A stretch of DNA of 64,000 nucleotides. It comes from Archaeoglobaceae archaeon (GTDB taxonomy: Archaea; Halobacteriota; Archaeoglobi; Archaeoglobales; Archaeoglobaceae). A program made the translations under genes and the position numbers. The notes under the pieces were generated by a model. That model was not told where the DNA came from. It was given only the letters and a program-made list of their open reading frames with translations, and made no database searches. Location of the stretch: contig JALVJV010000023.1 in the NCBI GenBank assembly GCA_027028145.1, positions 105,862-169,861 on the forward strand. Reading direction: 5' to 3'. Shown here piece by piece: positions 16,348-24,615 of the stretch. How positions within the stretch are numbered: the stretch's first letter is position 1; every line of letters begins with the position of its first letter.

Positions 16348-17765
16348 AGGCTAAGAGTCCGCTCGAAATTTACAAGCTTCTTCCCCAAACGAACTGCGGG
16401 GAATGTGGATTCGACACCTGCATGAGCTTTGCCGCTCATCTATTGGACAGATCTGCAAAACCGACTCAATGCAAGCCTTTGGTCGAGCAAGCGAAGAAGG
16501 ATGAGAAGGCTAGGAAAAAGCTTCAGCAGATAGAGGAGCTCGTTGCTCCGGAGATAGCCGAAGTAGTGATAGGAACCGGAGATTACGCGGTTAAGATAGG
16601 TGGAGAGGACGTTCTCCACAGGCACGAGCTTACGTTTTACAATCCCACAGCCTTCTTCTACGACATTCCCGACACGTTGGATGATAAGGAGATAGACGAG
16701 CGATGTAGTAGGGTCGTTGAATACAGGAAGTTCTACGTCGGAAAGTTCCTGACGATCGAAGGAATGGCGGTTCGATGCGTTTCCGGTGATGCGAAGAGGT
16801 TTAGGGATGTGGTTAAGAAGGTAGCCGGCTACGGAAGACCTATGATCTTGGTTTCGCTCGATCCGAAATGCATGAGATCGGCGTTAGAAGTAGTGGCGGA
16901 TAAGAGACCACTCATATACGCGGCAACCGAGGATAATTGGAGGGAGTTTCTGAAGCTTGCTCTGGAATTTAAGGTTCCGGTGACGTTGAGATCTAAGGAT
17001 CTAAACACCCTCAAGAGCTTAGCGGTCACATTTAGAAAGGTAGGTGTTAAGGATATCGTGCTCGATCCAGTTACCGAGCCTTTGGGTGAGGGATTGAGAG
17101 GAACGTTCGAGAGGGTGATTCAGCTTAGGAGAACCGCCATCCACGAAGACAAGGATGTCGCATATCCGATAATGGTAACTCCCATCTCCGCTTGGGTTAT
17201 CGAAGGTGATGATGTGGCAAAAGCTTACTGGGAGTGCGTGATAGGTGCGATATTCATAGTGAAGTATGCCGACGTGATGATATTCAAGAGTCTTGAGCCT
17301 TGGACGATCATGCCGCTCGTAATCTTGAGGCAGAACATATACACGGATCCGAGAGTGCCTGTGCAGGTCGAACCCGGTTTGAGAAAGATCGGAAATCCGG
17401 ACGAGAATTCTCCGGTTATGATCACAACGAACTTCGCCCTGACCTACTATACGGTCGAGAGCGATCTTACGAGCGCGAAGATAGACTGCTGGCTTTTAGT
17501 TCTCGATACGGGCGGAATATGCGTTGAAGCCGCCGTGGCTGGAGGAAAGTTCACCGCAAGCGGAGTCAAGGAGTTGATGAAGCAGACGAAGATAGAGGAG
17601 AAGGTGAAGCATCGGTATCTGATAATCCCCGGTTTAGCGGCGAGGCTGAAGGGTGCGATAGAGGATGAGACTGGCTGGAAGATCTTAGTTGGGCCGATAG
17701 ATTCGGGAAGGATTAAAGGTTGGCTCGAACAGAACTGGCCTCCTAAGAACGGAGATAGATCTTAA
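16344..17765 (+). CDS. cdhE: Corrinoid iron-sulfur protein large subunit (gamma)
   Basis: The 473-residue large subunit of the corrinoid iron-sulfur protein. The N-terminal 4Fe-4S domain has C17, C20, C25 and a later CKPL cysteine (TNCGECGFDTCMSF), followed by a TIM barrel for the methylpterin reaction and a C-terminal corrinoid-binding region (from about VLDTGGICVEAAVAGGKF to GPIDSGRIKGWL). The ATG at 16344 overlaps the cdhD stop. It is the last gene of the operon; the next gene, ribL, is convergent. Confidence 0.95.
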   Translation: MKAKSPLEIYKLLPQTNCGECGFDTCMSFAAHLLDRSAKPTQCKPLVEQAKKDEKARKKLQQIEELVAPEIAEVVIGTGDYAVKIGGEDVLHRHELTFYNPTAFFYDIPDTLDDKEIDERCSRVVEYRKFYVGKFLTIEGMAVRCVSGDAKRFRDVVKKVAGYGRPMILVSLDPKCMRSALEVVADKRPLIYAATEDNWREFLKLALEFKVPVTLRSKDLNTLKSLAVTFRKVGVKDIVLDPVTEPLGEGLRGTFERVIQLRRTAIHEDKDVAYPIMVTPISAWVIEGDDVAKAYWECVIGAIFIVKYADVMIFKSLEPWTIMPLVILRQNIYTDPRVPVQVEPGLRKIGNPDENSPVMITTNFALTYYTVESDLTSAKIDCWLLVLDTGGICVEAAVAGGKFTASGVKELMKQTKIEEKVKHRYLIIPGLAARLKGAIEDETGWKILVGPIDSGRIKGWLEQNWPPKNGDRS

Positions 17766-17770
17766 AATTT

Positions 17771-18238
17771 TTATTCGATTCCCCTCTTCCTAAAGAATTC
17801 CTCATACTCCTTCAACCTACTTTTAACGACATCGACGATCCTCTTGATTATTCTCGTACTCGAACAGAACTCGCATTCCTCCTTTACCTTTATTCTAACA
17901 ACCTTTGTGTTCAATCCCCTTTTCCTCAACTCTTCTTCGAGCTTCTTCTCGTCGAAGTGCTGATCGTAGCCCAAAACGATTATGTCCGGCTTTAACTCAA
18001 TTATCGGCTTGAACATGTCGTGCTCATCACCCAAGATGGCTCTATCGACCGGCTTTAGAGCTTCCACCACCCTTCTCCTCTGCTCCTCTGGAATTATCGG
18101 CTTGGGTTTGTGCCGAACGTTCTTCTCTCTTGCAACGATGACTATGAGCTCGTCACCCAACTTCTTGGCTTCTTCAAGGAATCTGATGTGACCGGGATGG
18201 ATTATGTCGAAAGTTCCCGTTGCCACCACTCTGACCAT
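17771..18238 (-). CDS. ribL: Archaeal FAD synthase
   Basis: A 155-residue nucleotidyltransferase that adenylates FMN to FAD in archaea. It has the HIGH-like signature GTFDIIHPGH (residues 8-17), a glycine/lysine segment KPKPIIPEEQRRR, the GYDQHFDEKKLEEELRKRG block and a C-terminal ISTRT-like SSTRIIKRI. A CEFC pair precedes it, also seen in this family. The TATA element near 18262-18270 predicts a leaderless transcript. Convergent with cdhE, 5 nt apart. A CTP:glycerol-3-phosphate type activity is the main alternative but less likely. Confidence 0.88.
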   Translation of the reverse strand: MVRVVATGTFDIIHPGHIRFLEEAKKLGDELIVIVAREKNVRHKPKPIIPEEQRRRVVEALKPVDRAILGDEHDMFKPIIELKPDIIVLGYDQHFDEKKLEEELRKRGLNTKVVRIKVKEECEFCSSTRIIKRIVDVVKSRLKEYEEFFRKRGIE

Positions 18239-18274
18239 GCAATCCGCATCGATTTGTTTTGAATAAAAGCTTTC

Positions 18275-19075
18275 CTAAGGATTTAGTAGGTATCTAAATG
18301 CCAAAGCGAAAACTACTGTTGCGAGTATGACCCTTATCACCCTCTCCGGCACGTATCTCTGAACCCTCGCCCCGCAGTATATCCCAGCCAAGCCACCCAT
18401 TCCGAAGAGGATCGCAACCTTCGGATTAGGTGGGTAGCCCATTAGTGTGTAGGATGTGACTCCAACTGCTGAAGATACGAACGTGCTGAGCAATGTTGCA
18501 CTTGCCGTGGCATGAATCGGCAAGCCGAAAGTCGTTACGAGCATCGGAGTTATCAGCGCTCCGCCACCAACGCCGTAAGCACCGCCGATCAATCCAACAA
18601 CGAAAGATACCGCCGAAATCGATAGGGTTGAAAAAACGTATGTTTTCCCTCCAAATTCGAACTCAACTCGAAAGAGATTTGCTCGCCTGATCTTAATCTC
18701 CCCGACTATACTCGTCTTCTTTTGGGCTGTGACGAGCCTAACTCCAAAGTATAGCAAAACCAAGCCGACAAACCGCTTAAACGTCGCTTCAGGCATGAAA
18801 GCTACTCTGATAAAAGAGCCGAGTATGATGCCCGGAATCGAGCCGGCTAAGATAGATAAAGCCAAAGCCGGAATGAACCTTTTTTCCGCTTTATACCTGT
18901 ATATCCCGCTTGGAATAGCTATAAGGTTGTAGGCTAAGTTTGTCGAACTTGCCGTAGGTGAGGATATCCCAAGGAGACCGATCTGGATGGGCAGTAGTAG
19001 GAAAGCTCCGGATATTCCAGCTTGGGATGTGAAAAAAGATACGATAAACGCTATTATCGGCAGAAGTTCGAGCAT
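18275..19075 (-). CDS. TauE/SafE-family membrane transporter
   Basis: A 266-residue integral membrane protein with two homologous halves and about eight hydrophobic segments. The characteristic repeats are GISSPTASSTNLAYNLIAIPSGIYRY in the first half and GGAYGVGGGALITPMLVTTFGLPIHATASATLLSTFVSSAVG in the second. Family members export organosulfur anions such as sulfite or sulfoacetate; the substrate here is unknown. It follows the TrmO-dUTPase gene by 5 nt and is probably co-transcribed with it. Confidence 0.87.
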   Translation of the reverse strand: MLELLPIIAFIVSFFTSQAGISGAFLLLPIQIGLLGISSPTASSTNLAYNLIAIPSGIYRYKAEKRFIPALALSILAGSIPGIILGSFIRVAFMPEATFKRFVGLVLLYFGVRLVTAQKKTSIVGEIKIRRANLFRVEFEFGGKTYVFSTLSISAVSFVVGLIGGAYGVGGGALITPMLVTTFGLPIHATASATLLSTFVSSAVGVTSYTLMGYPPNPKVAILFGMGGLAGIYCGARVQRYVPERVIRVILATVVFALAFRYLLNP

Positions 19076-19080
19076 AACAA

Positions 19081-19932
19081 TCAGATGTTCTCGTGCTGGT
19101 AGCTACCGGCGTAAGGCTCGGCTTCACAGCTAAGCTTGACGAAAACGAGTTGCATTATTCTCGCATTCCTTTTAAGCCAGATTCCGTTTTCGTTGTAGAC
19201 CACCAACCCGACTTCGCTCCTCCCTCTGTATCCGGCATCCCAAACTGCTGTGAGTATATTCGCTCCAGCCCTGATGAGGGTCGAACGGGGTCTTCCGAAA
19301 GCCATCAAATTAGTCGGAAGATTTACGATCTCGTTCAGATAGGCTTTGTAAAATCCCTTCGGCAGAAAAATCCATCCGTCATCGTCGAACTCCAGCTCCT
19401 CAACTTCAGGCAGTTCCTTCGAATGGAAGTCGATCCTTGCAGATCCTTTGATTTTGGCAACCTTCCTCAGCGTGCAGTCGAATCCGTTCGGTTGAAGTTG
19501 AACGTCGAGATCGATGTAGTCCTCGATTAACCTGTCGTGGAGAATCCTATTTCTGATATCCTTCATGCATAGGACACTTCCGAATGGCAGATCGAACACC
19601 TCCGCGTAGGGCTTTATATCTATAACCGGCGAGCCCTTAAGCGCATCCAACCCCTGAACGAAAACCCTTCTTCCCTCAACCCTCAAAAGTCTAACTGCGG
19701 ACATGCCGATTCTGTTCGGTCTTGCCGGAGATCGAGTGGCAAACGCACCGCGAATTTTCGTCCTATCACCGTGAGGATGGACGAGCAAAGCCTCTTCGGC
19801 TTTGTGGAAGTGATAGAGGATCCAGAGGAGCTCGTGCTTCTCCAAATCCTTGAGTGCCTGCTCGAATTCTGGAAGGATTTCTATGACGTTTTCATCGATG
19901 ACGTAGCCCACTGGCTTCAGCGCGATTTCCAT
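19081..19932 (-). CDS. TrmO-like tRNA methyltransferase fused to a dUTPase-like domain
   Basis: One uninterrupted 283-residue frame with two domains. Residues 1 to about 120 are TrmO/TsaA (UPF0066): LKPVGYV, RGAFATRSPARPNRIGMS, LDALKGSPVIDIKPY, the AdoMet-dependent fold that N6-methylates t6A in tRNA-Thr. Residues about 130-283 resemble trimeric dUTPase/dCTP deaminase: GWIFLPKGFYKAYLNEIVNLP, GRPRSTLIRAGANI and WDAGYRGRSEVGLVV, the last matching the DPGYRG motif. The two are normally separate proteins. Catalytic state of each half is not certain. Leaderless promoter inferred from a TTGTTAAGTA element near 19953-19962. Confidence 0.78.
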   Translation of the reverse strand: MEIALKPVGYVIDENVIEILPEFEQALKDLEKHELLWILYHFHKAEEALLVHPHGDRTKIRGAFATRSPARPNRIGMSAVRLLRVEGRRVFVQGLDALKGSPVIDIKPYAEVFDLPFGSVLCMKDIRNRILHDRLIEDYIDLDVQLQPNGFDCTLRKVAKIKGSARIDFHSKELPEVEELEFDDDGWIFLPKGFYKAYLNEIVNLPTNLMAFGRPRSTLIRAGANILTAVWDAGYRGRSEVGLVVYNENGIWLKRNARIMQLVFVKLSCEAEPYAGSYQHENI

Positions 19933-19968
19933 AGGATAGAGTGGTCAAAGCACATACTTAACAATTCC

Positions 19969-20586
19969 TCAGCAGTCCTCCTCGATCTCGAGTCCGTCCA
20001 TAATGTAGTTCGGATCCGTATAACGTCTGATCAACCTTTCGAGCCAGCACTCCGCTTTATCGACGTTGGCCCCTAAGAACTCGAAGAACTCGAGTATCTG
20101 CCTCTTTGGGCGTAACTCGTAGAATCGAAATGCTCCGGAAGTTAGAACGAACGGAGCATCGAACTTCTTTATTATTCTAATCAGATCCATCGTTTCCTCT
20201 ATCAGCCTCAACCTCTTCAATCCTTCGGTATTAAGGAACTTGGAAAGCGATATCTCGATCGCCACATCCTTCTCCTTGGCCATCTTAACGGTTACGTAAT
20301 CAAGCTCTCTATCCATAAAATCCAATATCAGATCGACCCTCCTCCTCATCACAGCACTTCTCAAAACCTTAAGATCGCCCATCACTCCTACAAACCAGTC
20401 GTCCTTAGCCTGCCTAAGCTTCGCAATGAGATCTTTTACGCTTTCAGCCTTTACTATGTATCCTTTAAGCACCGAATCCGGCAAATTGGAAGGATTTTCG
20501 GAGAAGACGACAAAGTTTTTGAATCCGAAATCGTAAGCCTTTCGATCTGGAACGAATCTGACGAAGTCTACGTTGACTATCTTCAT
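19969..20586 (-). CDS. rnp3: RNase P protein component 3 (p30)
   Basis: A 205-residue TIM-barrel-like protein, archaeal Rpp30, which with Rpp38, Pop5, Rpp29 and Rpp21 supports the RNase P RNA in trimming the 5' ends of tRNAs. Family segments are DFVRFVPDRKAYDFGF at the N-terminus, VDLILDFMDRELDYVTVKMAKEKDVAIEISLS in the middle and PFVLTSGA followed by an ELRPKRQI stretch. It overlaps the stop of the upstream COG1325 gene by 4 nt, an arrangement kept in many archaeal RNase P/exosome gene clusters. Confidence 0.88.
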   Translation of the reverse strand: MKIVNVDFVRFVPDRKAYDFGFKNFVVFSENPSNLPDSVLKGYIVKAESVKDLIAKLRQAKDDWFVGVMGDLKVLRSAVMRRRVDLILDFMDRELDYVTVKMAKEKDVAIEISLSKFLNTEGLKRLRLIEETMDLIRIIKKFDAPFVLTSGAFRFYELRPKRQILEFFEFLGANVDKAECWLERLIRRYTDPNYIMDGLEIEEDC

Positions 20587-21026
20587 CGGTATCCCTTCTC
20601 TATGAGTTGCTTCGCGGCATCGATTATCTTTTCCCTCTTCGCAGGATAAGTGACGATTTTAGTCTTAACGACGATCGCGTCTCCGCCTTCCGTCAGCTCA
20701 ACCTCGCCCAGATACGCTTTCTGCTTATCGATCCTTATGTGCAGAACTCCCTGATCGTCTACCTTCTCTTCGAGCATGTTGAGTAAGAACTTCCTTTGCT
20801 CGCCCAAAAGCTCCATGAGGTAGTTCCAGAACTCCTTTATCTGCCTCTTCTTGTTTATCTCAACCTCCAAGTAGAGGAGGGGATTTCCGTAGTGTCCCTT
20901 AGCTTCGCTGACCATTATCTCGAATTCGAAGGGAAAGAGCGTAGCCATAGCTTCGCCAACTTTCTCTCTGTCCTCAGTCGAGTAAACGACTGCTGAAACA
21001 ATAATTCTCTCGATCTTTACGTTCAT
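20583..21026 (-). CDS. Exosome-associated RNA-binding protein (COG1325)
   Basis: A 147-residue protein of the archaeal family COG1325, predicted RNA-binding and found next to RNase P and exosome genes. It starts with two strand-helix units (VKIERIIVSAVVYSTEDREKVGEAMATLFP), then AKGHYGNPLLYLEVEI, and a half with RIDKQKAYLGEVELTEGGDAIVVKTKI. No nuclease motif is visible. The gene heads a leaderless transcript (ACATATATTT near 21057) with rnp3 following in an ATGA overlap. Confidence 0.82.
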   Translation of the reverse strand: MNVKIERIIVSAVVYSTEDREKVGEAMATLFPFEFEIMVSEAKGHYGNPLLYLEVEINKKRQIKEFWNYLMELLGEQRKFLLNMLEEKVDDQGVLHIRIDKQKAYLGEVELTEGGDAIVVKTKIVTYPAKREKIIDAAKQLIEKGYR

Positions 21027-21124
21027 TGAAGATTACTTGGACTCGGAAACCAAATATATGTTTCGCGGTTGAAATCGGATAACCGCCGTATATGATTTAA
21101 TCGAGGTTCCACATAACCCAAACT

Positions 21125-21637
21125 ATGCCGAGGATTCCGTTGATCTTAGGCAATGCGATATCAGTAGGTATGCTCGTCCTTGCAGTAGAAATTGCAAAGC
21201 ACGTATACGCACTTCCGGAGATCCCAAAAATAATAATTCTGATCGTATGCTGGTTCATGATGCTCTACTTCTCTCATTGCCTATCCCACTACATAATCGG
21301 CAGGCTTTTGGGAATCAAATTCAGATACTACTTTCTCTCAAGTTCGGTGCTATCCAAAGCCGGCATTCCAATTATTTCGAGAATCTTCTCCGTAAAGGCG
21401 TTCCTAACGCTAAAAATTGCCGAAAAATCGAGTGGCTGGAGATTCTTTGCGATGTTCGTTGCCGGGCCCATTGCATCCATGATTTCTCCGCTCGTAATAG
21501 TTGCAATTGCATACAGCTACGATAAATTCGCTTCGGCGATCCTGCTGATCCTAACGATCGGAAATGCAATCTTCACGGGTTACTTCAGCTACAAGCACGG
21601 ATGCATAAGGAAAGGAATTAACGCGTTAAGAAAATAA
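21125..21637 (+). CDS. Membrane protein of unknown function
   Basis: A 170-residue protein with about four hydrophobic segments and a short basic C-terminal tail (KHGCIRKGINALRK). I do not recognise the family. A segment YFSHCLSHYIIGRLLGIKFRYYF has the geometry of a site-2 protease HExxH helix but with HCLSH in place of HExxH, so if related it would be inactive. A TATA-like TATATGATTTAA about 27 nt before the ATG supports it as a real gene. It is divergent from the COG1325 gene and directly upstream of pelA. Confidence 0.6.
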   Translation: MPRIPLILGNAISVGMLVLAVEIAKHVYALPEIPKIIILIVCWFMMLYFSHCLSHYIIGRLLGIKFRYYFLSSSVLSKAGIPIISRIFSVKAFLTLKIAEKSSGWRFFAMFVAGPIASMISPLVIVAIAYSYDKFASAILLILTIGNAIFTGYFSYKHGCIRKGINALRK

Positions 21638-21664
21638 ATTTAATCCGGCACACAACCTCTTACC

Positions 21665-22690
21665 ATGATCGTCGTCGAGGAGATGCTGAAGGGAAGGAAG
21701 GGTGAGATCAAGCTCATCCCGGAGAATTTGGACGATCTTTGGCACCTCAAGTTCATAATAGAGCCGGGAGATATAGTATTCGCTTTAACGAAAAGAGTTA
21801 GGGAGAGTTCGGATAAGCTGAGAAGCGACAAGGAGAAGGTTACCGTTAGGTTGGGCATAGAGGTTGAGAAGGTCGAGTTTCACAAGTTCGCAAACAGGTT
21901 GAGGATAACGGGCAAGATAGTTGCGGGAATAGAGGATTCGGGATATCATACGATAAACATCCCAGTAGGAAAGGAGCTTAGCATAATAAAGGAGGAATGG
22001 AAGGAGGAACAGCTTAAAAGGATAAGGGAAGCTGAAGAGGCTTCGAAGAAGCCGGAAATCGTAATAGTAACGATCGAGGAGGGGGAAGCCGTAATTGGTG
22101 TGGTAAGGCAGTGGGGCGTTGAGGAGATTTCGAACGTCAGAATGAGCTACGGAAAGGAATCGAGCCAGAGGATGGAGTTCTTTGCGGAAATACTTCGTCA
22201 GCTCGAGAGCATAGATTTTAAGTATCTTGTTATAGCCGGACCGGGATTTGCAAAGGAGGACTTCGCGCAATTTGTGAAGGATAAAAAGCCGGATTGGAAC
22301 GTTATAACTTGCGACGCATCGGCAATAGGGACGAGAGGATTCTTGGAAGTCCTGAAAAGAGGTATTCTGAACAGAATAGTCGGAGAGATAAGGCTTGCGG
22401 AGGAGGCTGAATACATAGACGTTCTGCTCGAGAGAATAGCAAAGGACGATAGGGTTGCCTACGGGCTTGAGGAGGTTAGGAAAGCATACGATTACGGAGC
22501 AATAGAGGTTCTGCTGATTGCAGACGAATTTCTTAGAGAGCAGAGGGAAAGGTGGAACATCGATGAGTTCATGAGGAACGTCGAAGCTATGAAGGGTAAG
22601 GTGGTTATAATGAGCACGGAATTCGAACCGGGGCAGAGGCTTATGTCTTTGGGCGGTATAGCGGCACTGCTTAGGTTTTCGATCGACTAA
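21665..22690 (+). CDS. pelA: mRNA surveillance protein pelota (Dom34)
   Basis: Archaeal pelota, 341 residues, an eRF1 paralogue that enters stalled ribosomes with aEF1-alpha and with ABCE1 splits them. Domains in order: N-terminal Sm-like domain (residues 1-130, with EPGDIVFALTKRVR and HTINIPVGKELSI), central domain (about 130-260, YLVIAGPGFAKEDFAQF) and C-terminal domain (about 260-341, AYGLEEVRKAYDYGAIEVLLIADE). There is no GGQ loop, which separates it from aRF1. The ABCE1 partner is encoded at 33236. Confidence 0.95.
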   Translation: MIVVEEMLKGRKGEIKLIPENLDDLWHLKFIIEPGDIVFALTKRVRESSDKLRSDKEKVTVRLGIEVEKVEFHKFANRLRITGKIVAGIEDSGYHTINIPVGKELSIIKEEWKEEQLKRIREAEEASKKPEIVIVTIEEGEAVIGVVRQWGVEEISNVRMSYGKESSQRMEFFAEILRQLESIDFKYLVIAGPGFAKEDFAQFVKDKKPDWNVITCDASAIGTRGFLEVLKRGILNRIVGEIRLAEEAEYIDVLLERIAKDDRVAYGLEEVRKAYDYGAIEVLLIADEFLREQRERWNIDEFMRNVEAMKGKVVIMSTEFEPGQRLMSLGGIAALLRFSID

Positions 22691-22722
22691 AAGTTTAAAT
22701 TTTGCACAGAATATTTTATACT

Positions 22723-23331
22723 ATGAGGATTTTGGTTGTTGCCGATCTCCACGAAACTGAGGTAAAAGTTCCTCAGGATGTCGATGCCGTCTTTATTGCT
22801 GGAGATTTTACAAATGCTGGCTCCCCAAGCTTTGCGGAGAAGGTTCTCGATTCGATAAAGACGAAGGTGTTAGCCGTTCCGGGAAATATGGATAGAAAAG
22901 AGGTCTTGGATCTACTTGAGGAACGAGGTGTTTCAATTCACAGAAAGGTCGTGGATTTCAACGGATTTAAAGTCTTCGGATTCGGAGGTAGCTCCGTTAC
23001 ACCGTTCGGAACTCCGTTCGAGTTCGATGACGAGCAGATAGAGGAGATGATAGCCGGCTACAAAGCTGATATCGCTGTGTTTCACGACACGCCTTACGGA
23101 TTCTTCGACTGGGTCGGAGGGAAATCGGTTGGAAGCATGTCGATAAGAAGATGGATCGAAAATGCAAAGCCGAAGTTGGTTTTCTGCGGTCACATACATG
23201 AACACAAGGGCGTTGCTAAATTCAACGAAACGCTTATCGTCAAGGTTCCTCCGGCCAATAAGAAGGAAGGTGTTCTCGTGGAGTTCGAGGACTTAGATAA
23301 CGTTATCGTTAGGTTCGTTCAGTTGGGCTGA
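22723..23331 (+). CDS. Metallophosphoesterase (YfcE/MJ0936-like)
   Basis: A 202-residue calcineurin-like phosphodiesterase of the archaeal MJ0936/YfcE type. Metal-binding motifs appear in order: ADLHE (D and H), AGDFTN, PGNMD, a histidine in VFHDTPYG, and CGHIHEHKG. Activity is probably against phosphodiesters, in the cytosol. The ATG at 22723 was chosen over an upstream start since the conserved first strand MRILVVADLHE begins there. Its last 39 nt overlap the 3' end of the convergent membrane-protein gene. Confidence 0.85.
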   Translation: MRILVVADLHETEVKVPQDVDAVFIAGDFTNAGSPSFAEKVLDSIKTKVLAVPGNMDRKEVLDLLEERGVSIHRKVVDFNGFKVFGFGGSSVTPFGTPFEFDDEQIEEMIAGYKADIAVFHDTPYGFFDWVGGKSVGSMSIRRWIENAKPKLVFCGHIHEHKGVAKFNETLIVKVPPANKKEGVLVEFEDLDNVIVRFVQLG

Positions 23332-23994
23332 ATTATTCCTAAGCTGGAGGTATGCATTGACGAATGCCGAATAGCTCCAAGCTCTGAAGACCGCAGTTAT
23401 CGGAGCTTGAACGAAGGCCCCGATTTTCAAATATTTACCGAATTGAATTATCGAAAGAGCCGACGTTATAAAAATATCTATGAGAATTGAAAATAGTGCG
23501 ATTATTATTAAAATTAAAAATGTAGCCCACCAGTTACCCTTCACGATCCTCCAGCTTGTCTTTAGAGATGAAATCACTCCCTTTTCATCTATCAGAATCG
23601 CATCGATGAAGTAGTAGAGTCTGACGGCCAGATAAATTCCGGGAATTACTAAAGCTACGGATCCCAACGCTACACTGATAACGTAAAGGATCATAGCTGT
23701 AAGGACTATGGGATACTTCTTAAGGGCGAAGCCGAACGCTTCGAAAATCGACGATTTCGTGTATGCAAGCCTTACAACGACGGAATCAAAATATATACCC
23801 AATAAAATTACTGCAATTGCGATTTCGAGAACGTGTGTAATCTCGTTTATATCTTTTTTGTCTAACGATGATGATAGGTATACCAGAAAGGAAAATAGAA
23901 GGGATGAGGCAAGGGAAGGAAATATTATGCTCGGCTTTTCCAATATCGTTCTGAAACCTTCCGCAAGTGCAATTTCTATATCGAGCTTTTTCAT
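23293..23994 (-). CDS. Multi-pass membrane protein, glycerophosphodiesterase membrane-domain-like
   Basis: A 233-residue hydrophobic protein with about five or six membrane segments. The mid region (VALVIPGIYLAVRLYYFIDAILIDEKGVISSLKTSWRIVKGNWW) is characteristic of the widespread DUF975/GlpQ-membrane-type proteins of unknown function, in which a PGIxxxxR turn precedes an amphipathic helix. It starts directly after the tbp stop and is likely co-transcribed with tbp. No enzymatic motif is seen. Confidence 0.65.
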   Translation of the reverse strand: MKKLDIEIALAEGFRTILEKPSIIFPSLASSLLFSFLVYLSSSLDKKDINEITHVLEIAIAVILLGIYFDSVVVRLAYTKSSIFEAFGFALKKYPIVLTAMILYVISVALGSVALVIPGIYLAVRLYYFIDAILIDEKGVISSLKTSWRIVKGNWWATFLILIIIALFSILIDIFITSALSIIQFGKYLKIGAFVQAPITAVFRAWSYSAFVNAYLQLRNNSAQLNEPNDNVI

Positions 23995-24549
23995 TTACAT
24001 CAAGCCGAGAGCTTCCAACTCCTCCGCAATCCTCTCGACAGCTTTCCTCGCATCTTCGGGATCCTTTCCTCCGGTTACCACCATCTTCCCCGAACCGAAT
24101 ATAAGCACGACAACCCTCGGCTTGTCAAGCCTGTAAACCAAGCCCGGAAATTGCTCGGGCTCGTATTCTATGTTTTCCAGCCCCAAACCTATCGCTATCG
24201 CGTTCAGATTTAAATCCACTCCCAAATCGGCTGAGGCAACTATGTTCTGAACCTTCACTTCCGGATCTTCGATGACAGGAATCCCCAAGCTCCCTATTAT
24301 CTTCACAACCTGCTTTACCGCCCTTCTCGCATCTTCAACGGACTTAGAGCCTGTGCAAACAACCTTACCGCTCCTAAAGACTAAAGCCGCCGCCTTCGGA
24401 TCCTTAGTTCTCAAAACCAATCCCGGAAACTGTTTCGGCTTATACTCCGCATCTTTAATCTCCCTTGCGATTTTGTTCAGGTCTATGTTCTCCCCTATCT
24501 GCGTAGAAGCCACAACATTCTCGATCTTTATCTTAAAATCTCTTTCCAT
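23995..24549 (-). CDS. tbp: TATA-box-binding protein
   Basis: Archaeal TBP, 184 residues made of two imperfect repeats: [22 protein letters not shown], then a [21 protein letters not shown] block, and again [22 protein letters not shown], then [21 protein letters not shown]. It binds promoter TATA boxes with TFB to start transcription. The ATG at 24549 was chosen over a GTG three codons upstream because GGGTGA (24553-24558, complement) is a fitting ribosome site, unlike the leaderless neighbours. The acidic C-terminal tail of some homologues is missing. Confidence 0.96.
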   Translation of the reverse strand: MERDFKIKIENVVASTQIGENIDLNKIAREIKDAEYKPKQFPGLVLRTKDPKAAALVFRSGKVVCTGSKSVEDARRAVKQVVKIIGSLGIPVIEDPEVKVQNIVASADLGVDLNLNAIAIGLGLENIEYEPEQFPGLVYRLDKPRVVVLIFGSGKMVVTGGKDPEDARKAVERIAEELEALGLM

Positions 24550-24571
24550 GACTTTCACCCTTTTAAATAGA

Positions 24572-24593
24572 GTTTATAAACCCTATATATACC
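24572..24593. promoter_or_regulatory. Palindromic double TATA between tbp and DUF1405 gene
   Basis: The divergent spacer has a perfect palindrome GTTTATAAAC (24572-24581) and a TATATATA (24584-24591). The TATATATA lies about 28 nt from the plus-strand start at 24616 and would place tbp transcription near 24560, just before the tbp ribosome site. Both elements read equally in both directions, so they can serve either gene; binding by TBP itself at GTTTATAAAC, next to the tbp start, would allow autoregulation, which is inference. Confidence 0.5.
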
Positions 24594-24615
24594 TTTGCTT
24601 GGTCTGAAGGTTAGT

